Positions 54,336 to 64,000 are shown, numbered from the stretch's first letter. The stretch: 64,000 bases of DNA from Craterilacuibacter sinensis (GCF_009831765.1 NZ_WSSB01000008.1:103552-167551), one strand, 5' to 3'. Numbers and translations: made by a program. Notes: generated by a model not told the origin, from the letters alone.

Positions 54336-54943
54336 TGCTGGCCGCCCTCACCCGTCGCTGGCAAAAGGGCCGGCTCACCGACCCGCGCTATGCCGGCCTA
54401 TTCGACGAGCACCCGGACGAAATCGTCAGCGTAGACTGCGAAACCACCAGCCTCGATATCGCCGAAGCAGAGCTGCTCTCTATCGGCGCGGTCAAACTGC
54501 GCGGCAACCGCATCCTGTCCAGCGAGTCGCTCTACCTGCTGGTCAGGCCGGAAAAGCGCCCAGATGCGGGCAATGTCAGCGTACACGGCTTGCGCCCGCG
54601 CGATGTCGGAGACGGCATGGCGCCGGCCGATGCCGTATTTCAGCTGCTGGACTTTATCGGCGGACGGCCACTGGTCGGCTACTACCTCGAATACGACATG
54701 GCCATTCTCAACAAATACGTGAAGGGCCTGATCGGCTGTGCCCTGCCTAACCGCAGGATAGAGATCTCGGGGCGCTACTACGACTACAAGCTCAGACAGC
54801 AACCGGACAGCCATGTCGATCTCAGGCTACAGACCCTCGTCGACGATTTGAAGGTGCCGGCACTGCCGCGCCATGATGCACTCAATGATGCCATCACCGC
54901 CGGCATGCTCTACCTCGCACTTAAACGACGCGGGTTTGGCTAA
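54335..54943 (+). CDS. DnaQ-like 3'-5' exonuclease
   Basis: 202 residues with exonuclease motifs: VDCETTSLD (Exo I), LVGYYLEYDMAILNKYV (Exo II) and PRHDALNDAITAGMLYL (Exo III, with the catalytic His/Asp). It resembles proteins found next to DUF294 genes. The TGATG overlap with DUF294 indicates translational coupling. It may act on RNA or DNA ends; partner unknown. Confidence 0.9.
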   Translation: MLAALTRRWQKGRLTDPRYAGLFDEHPDEIVSVDCETTSLDIAEAELLSIGAVKLRGNRILSSESLYLLVRPEKRPDAGNVSVHGLRPRDVGDGMAPADAVFQLLDFIGGRPLVGYYLEYDMAILNKYVKGLIGCALPNRRIEISGRYYDYKLRQQPDSHVDLRLQTLVDDLKVPALPRHDALNDAITAGMLYLALKRRGFG

Positions 54944-55108
54944 GCCAGCTTGGCTAGCAAGCAAAAAGAAGCCATCTATATTTTCTTGATCTGGAGATGA
55001 CGCATAGCAGGCGCTGGAAGCACCCTCCACCCTGATCTGACTTGACAAGCGGAATAGATTCGCAGCGCGAGTTCACACCTGCTCGACGACCCCATTACGA
55101 TACTGAGC

Positions 55109-55813
55109 TTATTGATTTTCAGCCTCTGCACTCAAACGATAACCTATCCCCGTTTCGGTCAACAGATAATGCGGCCTAGCGGGGTCCTGTTCGAGCTTTT
55201 GTCGCAGATGCCCCATATAAATTCGCAAGTAGTGATTTTGCTCGACGTAGTTGGCGCCCCACACCTCCTTCAGCAGCTGGCGATGGGTCAGCACTTTGCC
55301 GCGCTGGGCAATCAACGCCACGAGCAGGCGATACTCGAGCTGCGTCAGATGCACCAACTCGCCGGAACGGCTGACGCGGCGCAAGCCCAAGTCCACCACC
55401 ACTTCCCCTAGTGTCACCTTCTCGCTTTCGCCTGCGGCACTGTTACCACGGCGGCGCAGCTGCGCGCGCACCCTGGCCTGCAGCTCGCCGGAACCGAATG
55501 GCTTGGTCAGGTAGTCGTCGGCACCGGCGTCAAGGGCGCTGATTTTATCCAGCTCGCTCACCCGGGCAGACAGCACGATGACCGGCACGCTGCTCCAACT
55601 GCGCAAATCCGCCAGAAAACCGACGCCGTCACCATCGGGCAGGCCAAGATCGAGCACGATCAGATCGGGCTTGCGCGTACCTGCCTCGATCAGCCCACGG
55701 GTCATATTTTCGGCTTCATGCACGCGATGCCCGTCATCCTCCAGGGTGGCTTTGACAAAGCGGCGGATGACCTCTTCGTCTTCGACAACCAATATGTTTG
55801 CCGCACTATTCAC
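55109..55813 (-). CDS. kdpE: Response regulator KdpE
   Basis: 234 residues of the OmpR/PhoB family: receiver with phospho-acceptor Asp55 (VLDLGLPDGDG) and a C-terminal winged helix. The start is GTG, overlapping the KdpD stop as TAGTG. KdpE activates the kdpFABC promoter at low potassium. A KdpE-like box is found upstream of the operon (63263-63283). Confidence 0.95.
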   Translation of the reverse strand: MNSAANILVVEDEEVIRRFVKATLEDDGHRVHEAENMTRGLIEAGTRKPDLIVLDLGLPDGDGVGFLADLRSWSSVPVIVLSARVSELDKISALDAGADDYLTKPFGSGELQARVRAQLRRRGNSAAGESEKVTLGEVVVDLGLRRVSRSGELVHLTQLEYRLLVALIAQRGKVLTHRQLLKEVWGANYVEQNHYLRIYMGHLRQKLEQDPARPHYLLTETGIGYRLSAEAENQ

Positions 55814-58449
55814 TACAGTTTCTCCGGATCAAAGTCCAATTCCGGCTGGGTCTCCAGCGGAAGCAACAGGGAAAAGCAGGCACCACCTGCCGGCAGATTG
55901 GCCGCACTGATCGTACCGCCGTGCACATGGGCAATGGTCTTGCAGATTGCCAACCCCAGCCCCACCCCGCTGATACTGGACTCACGCTCGCCCCGGGTAA
56001 AAATGGTAAACAACTCGGCAGGGTCACCCGGCGGCAGGCCACGGCCTTCATCGGTAACACTTAGGCGGATATGCGAACTTGTGGCGTCCGCCGACAATGT
56101 GATGGTACTGCCAGCCGGGCTATATTTCAGCGCGTTTTCCAGCAGGTTGACCAGCAGGCGCTCGAGCAGAAGCGGGTCGGCGTACAGCATGGGGCAGTCC
56201 TGCGGCACGTCTATCTGCAAGCGGTGGCTGGCGGTGGCGCTACCCAGAGCGGCAATGGTGCCGCCAATCAGCTCCAACGGTGGCAGCCAGTCGCGCCGCA
56301 AGGTCACGCCACCGGCCTGCAAGCGTGCCATTTCCAGTAAGTTGGTCACCAGCCGCGAGATGCGCTGGCTTTGCGCCTGCAAGGTGGCGGCCTGCGCCGC
56401 CAGAGGGGAAGCGTCGCGGGCCAACTGCCGCTGCAGCGTTTCCGCCTGGCCGGTGAGCGCCGTCAGTGGCGTACGCAAGTCATGCGACAACGCCGCCAAT
56501 AGCGAGTGACGCAAGCGTTCCGACTCCATAATCACGAGCGTTTGCTGAGCGACCGCAATGTAGTGCAAGCGCTCCAGCGTTTGGGCCACCAGCGCAGTCA
56601 CTGCTTCGCACAGGCGGCGATTGTCCGGTTCCGCCAGTAATGCACGGTCAGGCACCGCCAGCACCAGCACGCCGCGCGTGCGCATGGGCGCTTTTAGCGG
56701 CAAATACAGATAAGGTGCATTCGGCAAGGTGTTAGTACCGACCCCTGCTGGCTCGGCGCGATCGTAACACCAACGTACGATCGCGCTATCTTCGCCCAAA
56801 TCTGCCCCCTCTTGCGGCAGCAGCGCACCGTCGTCATCCGGAGGCAGCCACAAGCGCACGCTGCCGCCCAAGCTGGCATGCAAAAAGCGCGTACTGATTT
56901 CGCCGACCTGTTCGGGCAGCAGGGCCACACCCAGCTCACGCGCCATTTCGTACAGCGTGCGGGTGTGCGCCTCGCGCTGGCGCGCCTGCGCCGCGCTATG
57001 ACGTTGACTCGCCACCAGTTGCCCGGCCACCAGCCCGACGATCAGCATCACCACAAAGGTAATCAGGTACTGCACGTCGGATACGGCAAAAGAAAAATGT
57101 GGCTGCACAAAGAAAAAATCGAACAGCGCCACCGACAGCACGGCCGTGAGCGCTGCCGGGCCACGGCCATAGCGTACTGCCGACCACAGCACCCCCAACA
57201 GATAAAACATCACCAGATTGGTGGGTTCCAGCACGCCGTGCAGCGGCGAGGCTAATAGTGTAATGGCCGCGCATAGCAGGCTGGATGCCAGCCAGCCGCG
57301 CCGTGCCAGCTGCCACTGCGGCCAACGTTTGGGCTGTTTCTCGCTGCTCTGGCTACTCAATAGCAGCAGACTCAGGTCGGGTGCATCCTGCTGCAGGGCT
57401 CGTTGCAGCTGCGCTGAGGCCAGCGGTGCCGGCATTGCCAGTAGCGACAGGTTGTGGCGTCGCGCGTAGGCCACGACAAGACGTGCTGGCTGCTGGCCGC
57501 TGAGCACCAGGGTCGTTGCCCCCTGCTCGGCAGCCTGCTGCAACGCAGCCAGTGCAGCGCTGCGCTCATCAGCTGAGGCGCCACCATTGTCCAGCCAGAC
57601 GGCATGCCATGGCGCGCCCAATAGCCGTGCCAGGCGCAGGCATTGGCGTACGCAGTCGCTGCCGTGACGTCCATCCACCAGCAGCAGCATGCTGTGACTG
57701 GTGGCCCATACCGGCACGCTGTGGCTAATGGCACGCTGCGCTTTCATCTGGCCGTCGACGCGATCCGCCATGCGGCGCAGCGCCAGCTCGCGCAGTGCGA
57801 TCAGATTACCTTTGCGAAAAAAATTGGCGGCGGCACGCTCGGCCACCTCGGGCAGATAGACCTTGCCTGCTGCCAGCCGGTGCAGCAAATCGTCCGGCGG
57901 CAAATCGACCAGCCTCACCTCATCGGCTTGGTCAAACACATGGTCCGGCACGGTTTCACTGATCTCCACACCGGTCACGCGGCCGACGATGTCGCGCAGG
58001 CTATCCAGATGCTGCACATTCATCGCGCTGTACACGTCAATGCCGCTGGCCAGCAGCTCTTCCACATCTTGCCAGCGCTTGGGATGGCGGCTGCCGACAG
58101 CATTGCTGTGTGGCAATTCGTCAATCACAACCAGCGCCGGGTGACGCGCCAAGATGGCATCAATATCCAGCGCCGCCAGCACCTTGCTTCGGTGATCCAG
58201 CTGGCGCCGCGGCAATACATCCAAACCGGACAACATGGCTTCGGTGTCGGCGCGGCCATGCGTATCGACCCAGCCGACCAGCACGCTCAGACCCTGCGCG
58301 CGTTTTTCCTGCGCCTCGGCCAGCATGGCATAAGTCTTGCCGACGCCAGGGGCGGCACCAAAAAACAGTTTCAACCGGCCACGCGGGCGCGGCAAGCTGG
58401 CTAACAGGGCATCGGGGTCGGGACGGTGTTCTGACACAAGCATGGGCAT
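55813..58449 (-). CDS. kdpD: Sensor kinase KdpD
   Basis: 878 residues. N-terminal KdpD domain has Walker A GAAPGVGKTYAM (31-42) and a universal-stress-like segment follows, then four close transmembrane helices (about 395-500), a GAF-like part, and the histidine kinase core with LLAALSHDLRTPLTALTGQ. It senses potassium and, in some species, is controlled by PtsN, which is encoded at 19784-20245 here. It is downstream of kdpC beyond a strong hairpin. Confidence 0.95.
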   Translation of the reverse strand: MPMLVSEHRPDPDALLASLPRPRGRLKLFFGAAPGVGKTYAMLAEAQEKRAQGLSVLVGWVDTHGRADTEAMLSGLDVLPRRQLDHRSKVLAALDIDAILARHPALVVIDELPHSNAVGSRHPKRWQDVEELLASGIDVYSAMNVQHLDSLRDIVGRVTGVEISETVPDHVFDQADEVRLVDLPPDDLLHRLAAGKVYLPEVAERAAANFFRKGNLIALRELALRRMADRVDGQMKAQRAISHSVPVWATSHSMLLLVDGRHGSDCVRQCLRLARLLGAPWHAVWLDNGGASADERSAALAALQQAAEQGATTLVLSGQQPARLVVAYARRHNLSLLAMPAPLASAQLQRALQQDAPDLSLLLLSSQSSEKQPKRWPQWQLARRGWLASSLLCAAITLLASPLHGVLEPTNLVMFYLLGVLWSAVRYGRGPAALTAVLSVALFDFFFVQPHFSFAVSDVQYLITFVVMLIVGLVAGQLVASQRHSAAQARQREAHTRTLYEMARELGVALLPEQVGEISTRFLHASLGGSVRLWLPPDDDGALLPQEGADLGEDSAIVRWCYDRAEPAGVGTNTLPNAPYLYLPLKAPMRTRGVLVLAVPDRALLAEPDNRRLCEAVTALVAQTLERLHYIAVAQQTLVIMESERLRHSLLAALSHDLRTPLTALTGQAETLQRQLARDASPLAAQAATLQAQSQRISRLVTNLLEMARLQAGGVTLRRDWLPPLELIGGTIAALGSATASHRLQIDVPQDCPMLYADPLLLERLLVNLLENALKYSPAGSTITLSADATSSHIRLSVTDEGRGLPPGDPAELFTIFTRGERESSISGVGLGLAICKTIAHVHGGTISAANLPAGGACFSLLLPLETQPELDFDPEKL

Positions 58450-58468
58450 TCGATCTGGTCTAAGTCAG

Positions 58469-58500
58469 GCCGGGATTGACCGCTTGCGGTCAATCCCGGC
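58469..58500 (-). promoter_or_regulatory. Perfect 14-bp-stem hairpin between kdpC and kdpD
   Basis: GCCGGGATTGACCG / CGGTCAATCCCGGC with a 4-base loop, in the 65-bp gap between the kdpC stop and the kdpD start. No T-run follows, so it may be an RNA-stability or processing element rather than a terminator. Confidence 0.8.
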
Positions 58501-58514
58501 AAATGGCAGTGCAA

Positions 58515-59126
58515 TCAACCGCGCGGCAGCACCATATTCAAGCGCAGCACATTGACCCGCGCCGTCGCCTGGCTACCAAACCAGCTGTTTTCTGCCTGTT
58601 GCAGCACCAGCTGTTGCAGCTTGCCGGCATCAAGATGGCGCACCTTGGCGATGCGTGGCACCTGATACAAGGCGGCGGCCAGGCTGATATGCGGATCCAG
58701 CCCGCTCGCCGACGCGGTGACCAGATCGGCAGGTACCGGCCCTGGCGCGACCGGACCGGCCGCTTTCAGCGCGGCGATGCGCTCGGCGACGGCTTTTGCC
58801 AGTGCCGGGTTGGCCGGTCCCAGGTTGCTGCCACCGGAGGCGGCACCATTATACGGACTGCTGGCGGTCGCGGATGGGCGGCCCCAGAATTCGTCCGCTT
58901 TGCCAAAGGACTGACCGATCAGCGCCGAGCCCACGACCTGACCGTTTTGCACGATGAGCGAGCCATTCGCCTGCGCGGGCAGCAACACCTGAGCGAGGCC
59001 GGTCACGGCCAGCGGATAGATCAGCCCCAACAGTACAGTCAGCCCCAGCAACAGGCGGGTCGCTGGCCACCAGAGCGCGCGCTCTGCGCGGCTGGCGAGA
59101 TTCGGATTGGCAACGATAGATTGCAT
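58515..59126 (-). CDS. kdpC: Potassium-transporting ATPase subunit C
   Basis: 203 residues with one N-terminal membrane helix (LLLGLTVLLGLIYPLAVTGLAQVLL) and the conserved GRPSATASSPYNGAASGGSNLGP segment. KdpC stabilises the KdpFABC complex. It follows kdpB by 46 bp. Confidence 0.95.
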   Translation of the reverse strand: MQSIVANPNLASRAERALWWPATRLLLGLTVLLGLIYPLAVTGLAQVLLPAQANGSLIVQNGQVVGSALIGQSFGKADEFWGRPSATASSPYNGAASGGSNLGPANPALAKAVAERIAALKAAGPVAPGPVPADLVTASASGLDPHISLAAALYQVPRIAKVRHLDAGKLQQLVLQQAENSWFGSQATARVNVLRLNMVLPRG

Positions 59127-59172
59127 GATATTCCTTTCAGTATTGCCGGCAGCCAGGCTGCCGGCGCGCGAA

Positions 59173-61299
59173 TTACACCAAACCCAGCACAGCCAGCAGC
59201 ATGTCGATCAGCTTGATGCCGGCAAACGGCAGCAGCAGGCCGCCCAGGCCGTATACCAGCAGATTGCGGCGTAGCAGGGCTTCGGCGCCCAGCGCGCGAT
59301 AGCGCACACCTTTGAGCGCCAACGGGATCAGCACCACAATGATCAGCGCATTGAAAATCACAGCCGACAACAGCGCCGAGGCCGGGCTGGTCAACCCCAT
59401 CACGTTAAGCAGCGCCAGTTGCGGATAGGTGCTGGCAAAGGCCGCCGGGATGATGGCGAAATACTTGGCCACATCATTGGCCAGACTAAAAGTCGTCAGC
59501 GCACCGCGCGTCATCAGCATCTGCTTGCCGATTTCCACCACCTGAATCAGCTTGGTGGGGCTCGAATCCAGATCCACCATATTGGCGGCCTCGCGCGCTG
59601 CCTGGGTGCCGCTATTCATCGCGACCGCCACGTCGGCCTGCGCCAGCGCCGGCGCGTCGTTGGTGCCGTCACCGGTCATTGCGACCAGTTGACCACGCTT
59701 CTGATAATCGCGGATCAGCGCTAGCTTGTTTTCCGGCGTGGCTTCAGCCAGAAAATCATCCACACCGGCTTCGGCCGCAATGGCAGCAGCGGTCAGACGG
59801 TTGTCGCCAGTCACCATCACCGTCTTGATCCCCATCTGGCGCAACTGGGCAAAGCGCTCCTTGATGCCCGGCTTCACCACGTCTTTCAGCTCCACCACGC
59901 CCAACACCTCTGCGCCTTCGGCGACCACCAGCGGTGTGCTGCCGCGGCTGGCGATATCGTCAACCTGCTGCTGCAAGACAGTACTGAAGCTGCCGCCCTG
60001 CTGCTGGATATGGCGGCGGATGGCGTCAGCCGCACCCTTGCGAATCTGGCGGGAGCCCAGATTGATGCCGGACATGCGCGATTGTGCGGTAAAGGGCACA
60101 AAGCTAACACCGGCCGGGGTGAGCCCCTGCTGCAGCGCGTGCAGTGTGTTATGACCACTCTGCTCGCCCTCATGCAGGACGGCAGGACTGCGGGTTAGCC
60201 TCTGCGCCAGTACCACAATACTCTTTCCCTCCGGCGTGTCGTCAGCCAGCGAGGCCAGCCAGGCCGCCTCGGCCAGTTGCACCGGGGTATGGCCGGCCGC
60301 GGCAATAAACGCCGAGGCCTGGCGGTTACCAAAGGTGATGGTGCCGGTCTTGTCCAGCAACAGCACGTCGACATCACCGGCCGCTTCTACCGCGCGCCCG
60401 CTGGTGGCGATGACGTTGGCCGCCATCAGCCGGCTCATACCCGCCACGCCGATGGCCGACAGCAGGCCGCCGATGGTGGTGGGGATCAGGCATACCAGCA
60501 ATGCCAGCAGTACCGGCAACGAAATGACCGTGCCACTGCCGGCACTGTTCACGCTGTACACCGAAAATGGCAGCAAAGTCACCGTGACCAGCAAGAACAC
60601 CAAGGTCAACGCCAACAACAGGATGGTGAGCGCGACCTCGTTCGGTGTCTTGCGGCGTTTGGCACCCTCCACCATGGCGATCATACGATCGATAAAGGTC
60701 TCACCCGGGTTGACCGTGGCGCACACCACGATCCAGTCTGACAGGACGCGGGTGCCGCCGGTCACCGAACTGAAATCCCCCCCCGATTCGCGGATCACCG
60801 GTGCGGATTCGCCGGTGATCGCAGACTCGTCTACACTGGCAATCCCTTCGATAACCTCGCCATCGCAGGGGATCAACTCGCCATGCTGCACCAGTACTAC
60901 GTCTCCCTTGCGCAGATCGCTGGCGTCTACCAGAGTAAAGCCGGCTCCATAGCGATGCGGAGCAGCCAGTTTTTTGGCGATAGTGGCTTTTTTCAGGCCT
61001 TTCAGACTGGCAGCCTGAGCCTTGCTGCGGCCTTCTGCCAATGCCTCGGCAAAGTTGGCAAACAGCACGGTAAACCACAGCCATACCGCAATGCTGCCGG
61101 TCAACCAGGCGGGGGCATCCCCCTGGCCCTGCAAGGCCATCACCCACAACACGCTGCACAACACGCTGCCCAGGTACACCACGAACATCACCGGATTTTT
61201 TAGCTGTTCACGCAGCGCCAGCTTGCGCACGCTATCCAGCAGCGCTGGTTTTAATAGCGCAGGATCAAACAGTGGCAGGCTTATTTTCTTTTCTGTCAT
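59173..61299 (-). CDS. kdpB: Potassium-transporting P-type ATPase subunit B
   Basis: 708 residues. Phosphorylation motif [14 protein letters not shown] actuator motif (ITGESAPVI), and [22 protein letters not shown] hinge motif mark the P-type ATPase. It hydrolyses ATP for KdpA-mediated potassium uptake. Start [10 protein letters not shown]; the frame reads on upstream through the kdpA 3' end in another frame but no ribosome site supports that. Confidence 0.96.
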   Translation of the reverse strand: MTEKKISLPLFDPALLKPALLDSVRKLALREQLKNPVMFVVYLGSVLCSVLWVMALQGQGDAPAWLTGSIAVWLWFTVLFANFAEALAEGRSKAQAASLKGLKKATIAKKLAAPHRYGAGFTLVDASDLRKGDVVLVQHGELIPCDGEVIEGIASVDESAITGESAPVIRESGGDFSSVTGGTRVLSDWIVVCATVNPGETFIDRMIAMVEGAKRRKTPNEVALTILLLALTLVFLLVTVTLLPFSVYSVNSAGSGTVISLPVLLALLVCLIPTTIGGLLSAIGVAGMSRLMAANVIATSGRAVEAAGDVDVLLLDKTGTITFGNRQASAFIAAAGHTPVQLAEAAWLASLADDTPEGKSIVVLAQRLTRSPAVLHEGEQSGHNTLHALQQGLTPAGVSFVPFTAQSRMSGINLGSRQIRKGAADAIRRHIQQQGGSFSTVLQQQVDDIASRGSTPLVVAEGAEVLGVVELKDVVKPGIKERFAQLRQMGIKTVMVTGDNRLTAAAIAAEAGVDDFLAEATPENKLALIRDYQKRGQLVAMTGDGTNDAPALAQADVAVAMNSGTQAAREAANMVDLDSSPTKLIQVVEIGKQMLMTRGALTTFSLANDVAKYFAIIPAAFASTYPQLALLNVMGLTSPASALLSAVIFNALIIVVLIPLALKGVRYRALGAEALLRRNLLVYGLGGLLLPFAGIKLIDMLLAVLGLV

Positions 61300-61310
61300 G
61301 ATTTTCTCGC

Positions 61311-62999
61311 TTAGTGCGCCCATATCATCAGATGCTCGGCCACCGGGCCCAATGCCAATGCAGGCAGGTAGGTCAAAGCACCGACCAGCAATACGCTGCC
61401 AACCAGTAGACTGATAAACAGGCCACCGTGGGTAGGCATGCTGCCATTGGTGGTCGCCAGGGTTTTCTTGGCTGCCAGATTGCCGGCCATGGCCAGCACC
61501 GGCACGATGATGGCAAAGCGGCCCAGCCACATGGCAATGCCCAGCATGGCGTTATAAAACGGGGTATTAGCTGACAGGCCGGCGAAAGCGCTACCGTTGT
61601 TGTTGGCCGCCGAGCTGAAGGCGTACAGCACCTCGGAAAAACCGTGCATACCGGGGTTGGCCAGACCGGCAAGACCTGGGGCAAGCAGCACGCTGGCAGC
61701 TGTACCCAGCAACACCAGTGCCGGCGTGGTCAGGATCACCAGTGCGACCATTTTCATATCAAAGGCTTCGATCTTTTTACCCAGATATTCCGGTGTACGC
61801 CCCACCATCAGGCCGGCCACAAATACCGCCAACACTGCAAATATCAACATGCCGTACAGGCCGGAACCCACACCACCGAACACCACTTCGCCCAGCTGCA
61901 TCAACCACATCGGCACCATCCCGCCCAGCGCGGTCAGGGAGTCGTGCATGGCATTCACGGCACCGCAGCTGGCGGCAGTCGTCACGGTAATGAACAGACT
62001 GCTAGCTGCCATACCAAAGCGCACTTCCTTGCCTTCCCAGTTACCACTGCCACCATCGATCCCCAGTGCGGTGAGTAGCGGGTTGCCCTGGCTTTCTGCT
62101 GCCATCACCGCGACGGCACACGCGATAAAGATCACGCTCATGGCAATGTAGATGGCCCAACCCTGACGGCGATCACCGGCAAGGCGGCCGAAGGCATGGG
62201 TAAGCCCGGCAGGGATCAGGAAAATGGCCAGCATTTGCAGCAGGTTGGTCAGTTCGGTAGGGTTCTCGAACGGATGGGCGGAGTTGGCATTGAAGAAGCC
62301 ACCGCCATTGGTTCCCAGCATCTTGATCGCCTCCTGCGAGGCAACCGGCCCCATCGCCAGCGTCTGAGCGTGCCCTGCCAGCGTGGTGTAGGTGGTATAG
62401 CCGGACAGGTTCTGCAGTACGCCCTGCTGCACCAGTACCAGCGCCAGTACGATGGATAGGGGCAGCAGCACATAGACCGATACCCGCAACACATCGGCCC
62501 AGAAGTTGCCCAGGTCGGCGCTCTCGCGACGCGTAAAGCCACGCATCAGCGCAAAGGCCACGGCGATCCCGGTAGCGGCAGACAGGAAGTTCTGCACCGC
62601 CAGACCCACCATCTGGGTGAGATAGCTCATCGTGCTCTCGCCGGCATAACCCTGCCAGTTGGTATTGGTAACAAAGCTGATCGCGGTATTGAATGCCGAG
62701 CCGACCTCCACCGCTCCCATGCCCTGTGGGTTCAACGGCAACAAACCCTGCAACCGCTGCAGCGCATACAGCAGCAGCGCGCCTAGCAGGTTGAATACCA
62801 ATACCGCCAATGCATACTGGCGCCACCCCATGCCTTCGTCGCGGATGCCCGCCATGCGCAGCAGCATTGCATCCACTCGTTGCCAGCGTCCGCTTACCCG
62901 GCCAGCGGCTAGCGGTGCCAGCCAAGCCCCCATGGGATGGGCACTCAGGGTCAGCAGCAGCATAAATACGCCCTGTAGGCAGAAAAATTGCAGCATCAT
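61311..62999 (-). CDS. kdpA: Potassium-transporting ATPase subunit A
   Basis: 562 residues, about ten membrane helices with four K+-channel-like repeats ([61 protein letters not shown]). It is the selectivity and transport subunit. Its start overlaps the kdpF stop. Confidence 0.96.
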   Translation of the reverse strand: MMLQFFCLQGVFMLLLTLSAHPMGAWLAPLAAGRVSGRWQRVDAMLLRMAGIRDEGMGWRQYALAVLVFNLLGALLLYALQRLQGLLPLNPQGMGAVEVGSAFNTAISFVTNTNWQGYAGESTMSYLTQMVGLAVQNFLSAATGIAVAFALMRGFTRRESADLGNFWADVLRVSVYVLLPLSIVLALVLVQQGVLQNLSGYTTYTTLAGHAQTLAMGPVASQEAIKMLGTNGGGFFNANSAHPFENPTELTNLLQMLAIFLIPAGLTHAFGRLAGDRRQGWAIYIAMSVIFIACAVAVMAAESQGNPLLTALGIDGGSGNWEGKEVRFGMAASSLFITVTTAASCGAVNAMHDSLTALGGMVPMWLMQLGEVVFGGVGSGLYGMLIFAVLAVFVAGLMVGRTPEYLGKKIEAFDMKMVALVILTTPALVLLGTAASVLLAPGLAGLANPGMHGFSEVLYAFSSAANNNGSAFAGLSANTPFYNAMLGIAMWLGRFAIIVPVLAMAGNLAAKKTLATTNGSMPTHGGLFISLLVGSVLLVGALTYLPALALGPVAEHLMIWAH

Positions 63000-63088
63000 G
63001 CCAAATCCTCCGCGTGCAGCAGGGCGTACACCAACCAGCCCGCCAGCCCCAGCGCCGAAATAGCAGCGACAATCGTCAGCAGAGTCAT
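62996..63088 (-). CDS. kdpF: Potassium-transporting ATPase subunit F
   Basis: 30-residue membrane peptide [20 protein letters not shown]... with a single helix, the size and pattern of KdpF. It stabilises the Kdp complex. Stop overlaps kdpA start (TGATG); start overlaps the stop of the small ORF upstream (ATGA). Confidence 0.85.
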   Translation of the reverse strand: MTLLTIVAAISALGLAGWLVYALLHAEDLA

Positions 63089-63186
63089 GACATCCCCTTA
63101 TCTGACTGCTTCTCGTATAGCTTCAGCAGCCCGTACACGGCGCAAAAAAGTAGCGCCAAACCTGTCACCCAGATCATGTCTTGCAT
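63085..63186 (-). CDS. Small membrane protein of unknown function preceding kdpF
   Basis: 33 residues, [25 protein letters not shown]..., one membrane helix and a charged C-terminus. GGGGTGA lies 4 bases before the ATG, and the stop overlaps kdpF, so it is probably translated as the first gene of the kdp operon. Possible regulatory or accessory subunit of Kdp; no named family recognised. Confidence 0.65.
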   Translation of the reverse strand: MQDMIWVTGLALLFCAVYGLLKLYEKQSDKGMS

Positions 63187-63230
63187 GTTCACCCCAGTGG
63201 TTTTACCGACAGCTGTACTCTAGGGAAGGA

Positions 63231-63283
63231 CGTATAAAGGGCATGTAAAATGAAAATGGCAAGGTGTAAAATTTGTATAAAAA
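63231..63283 (-). promoter_or_regulatory. kdp promoter with KdpE box
   Basis: Minus strand: TTTTTATACAAATTTTACACC (63263-63283; 21 bases given as positions with key TTTATA and TTTACA elements) is very like the E. coli KdpE site recalled from the literature, directly followed by -35 TTGCCA (63257-63262), an 18-bp spacer and -10 TTTATA (63233-63238). Confidence 0.7.
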
Positions 63284-63684
63284 CAGAATGGATATTTGCA
63301 GAGGACGTTGTTGCCAGCCCAGTCTTTGAGCTGATTTGGCGAGCGCTGTAGGCGCGCGGCGAGGGGCCAATCTTGCTCGACGAGTTCACCGTGAATCGCC
63401 AGCATACAAGCGCATTGATCATGATCACGGTCGGGCTGTCATCAATCTTGCCTTGGCTGGCAATAGATCAGCGGGAAAGCCTTACGTTTCCAGTCGTCAA
63501 GGTGGAGGCAGGAGCGGGAGGGTTGTATTACCTAAGTCCAGGCCGGAACCCGCGCCAGGCTAGATAAAGATAATCGGGCTTGTCTGCGGGGGCGAAGCGC
63601 TGCGGCTTTCTGATGGAAGGCAGACATGAAAAACAACGGCCGGACGCCCGTCAAGGATAGGCATGTGCCGGCCAAAGAGAAGGC
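63284..63684. other. Non-coding stretch between kdp and the terminal gene
   Basis: About 400 bp with only short, unconvincing open frames on both strands and no recognised protein, RNA or repeat. Its minus-strand segment around 63340-63430 has a short readable stretch that may be a remnant of a lost gene. Confidence 0.4.
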
Positions 63685-64000
63685 TTAGTAGCCGGTTTCG
63701 GCGTGCATGCTCTGGACTAGCTGGCCTGCGCCCAGCGACATCATCAGCAAGGCTACCCGCTCGTGCACGATAACCGTGTGTGCATTGCCGCTCTCCTGCA
63801 TCAGCGTACGCAGACGCTCGCGTACCACCGGCGCGCCAGTCACATCGATGATGACATCAACAGCAGGCTGGGCACGAACCAGTGCCTCGAAGTCGTTACT
63901 TACTGCAATCTGGCGCTCACGCGCGAGTGCGATGCCCGACAGAGCGAGATCAAGATCGGCCACGGCATATACCTCCACAAATGGTGCATCCAGTAGCTGG
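63685..64000 (-). CDS. Rossmann-fold NAD(P)-binding protein, C-terminal part
   Basis: 105 residues visible; the 5' end lies beyond the window. The frame is open to the right edge, so the true start is not in view. VEVYAVADLDLALSGIALARE and VDVIIDVTGAPVVRERL resemble a standalone Rossmann-type oxidoreductase-like domain that also occurs fused to sensor or sigma-54 regulator proteins. The C-terminal part is helical and ends SMHAETGY. Function unknown. Confidence 0.6.
   Translation of the reverse strand, partial: QLLDAPFVEVYAVADLDLALSGIALARERQIAVSNDFEALVRAQPAVDVIIDVTGAPVVRERLRTLMQESGNAHTVIVHERVALLMMSLGAGQLVQSMHAETGY

Noticed and set aside
63189-63567. Short open frames on both strands between kdp and the terminal gene
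   Set aside because: None has a convincing start, ribosome site or family. The minus-strand one overlaps the kdp promoter and KdpE box.

Overview
The window looks like chromosomal DNA of a betaproteobacterium, most likely of the order Neisseriales (Chromobacteriaceae/Chitinibacteraceae-like). The basis is G+C-rich coding, a kdsD-kdsC-lptC-lptA-lptB-rpoN-hpf-ptsN-hprK-rapZ run, scpA/scpB next to a probable rluB, and a proteasome-like gene of the BPH type that is known from betaproteobacteria. No phage, insertion sequence, CRISPR array or rRNA gene was seen. One tRNA gene is present. The species cannot be named from the sequence alone.

Layout. 1-6.3 kb (minus strand): the start of a repeat-bearing probable rluB, scpB, scpA, trpS, a site-2 protease, a YciO-type protein, a PHP-domain exonuclease, a 57-residue oxidoreductase-like protein and an S4 RNA-binding protein. 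A small secreted protein is inserted on the plus strand between scpA and scpB. 6.5-9.7 kb: NadR-like kinase, asparaginase I and a sodium:neurotransmitter-type symporter with a long structured leader and a GntR-like operator. 10.2-12.5 kb: tRNA-Gly(CCC) and an AsmA-family protein. 12.5-14.5 kb: a CPA2 cation/proton antiporter. 14.6-25.9 kb (plus strand): Kdo synthesis and LPS export, sigma-54, ribosome hibernation factor, nitrogen PTS regulators, a NusG-II/Gx transporter pair, ubiX, nnr and a DMT transporter.

26-34 kb: a UPF0149 protein, a split aerotaxis-type receptor (PAS protein plus chemoreceptor with zinc-binding domain), RlmD, an L,D-transpeptidase, and a divergent MocR regulator/LysE exporter pair with a perfect inverted-repeat operator. 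34-40.7 kb: gltX, two DUF1415 paralogues, BenE, a glutathione transferase and Kup. 40.8-51.5 kb: a polyamine-related accessory region with three PotF/PotD-like binding proteins, a PuuB-like oxidase, a cupin, a periplasmic lipoprotein amidohydrolase, a TetR regulator with tandem operators and a SnoaL-AraC fusion, followed upstream by Hsp33 and BPH.

51.6-55 kb: a class II amidotransferase and a DUF294/exonuclease pair. 55.1-63.2 kb: a complete kdpFABCDE potassium system with a KdpE box, an extra 33-residue membrane ORF in front of kdpF and a strong hairpin between kdpC and kdpD. The final 0.8 kb has about 0.5 kb without a convincing gene and the end of a Rossmann-fold protein that runs out of the window.

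Together the genes describe an ordinary core genome (envelope biogenesis, chromosome segregation, RNA modification, nitrogen/carbon PTS control) with accessory polyamine, potassium and taxis functions. The most interesting items are the BPH-Hsp33 operon, the split aerotaxis receptor, the structured leader of the symporter, the multiplied polyamine-binding proteins without a permease, and the uncharacterised small ORFs.
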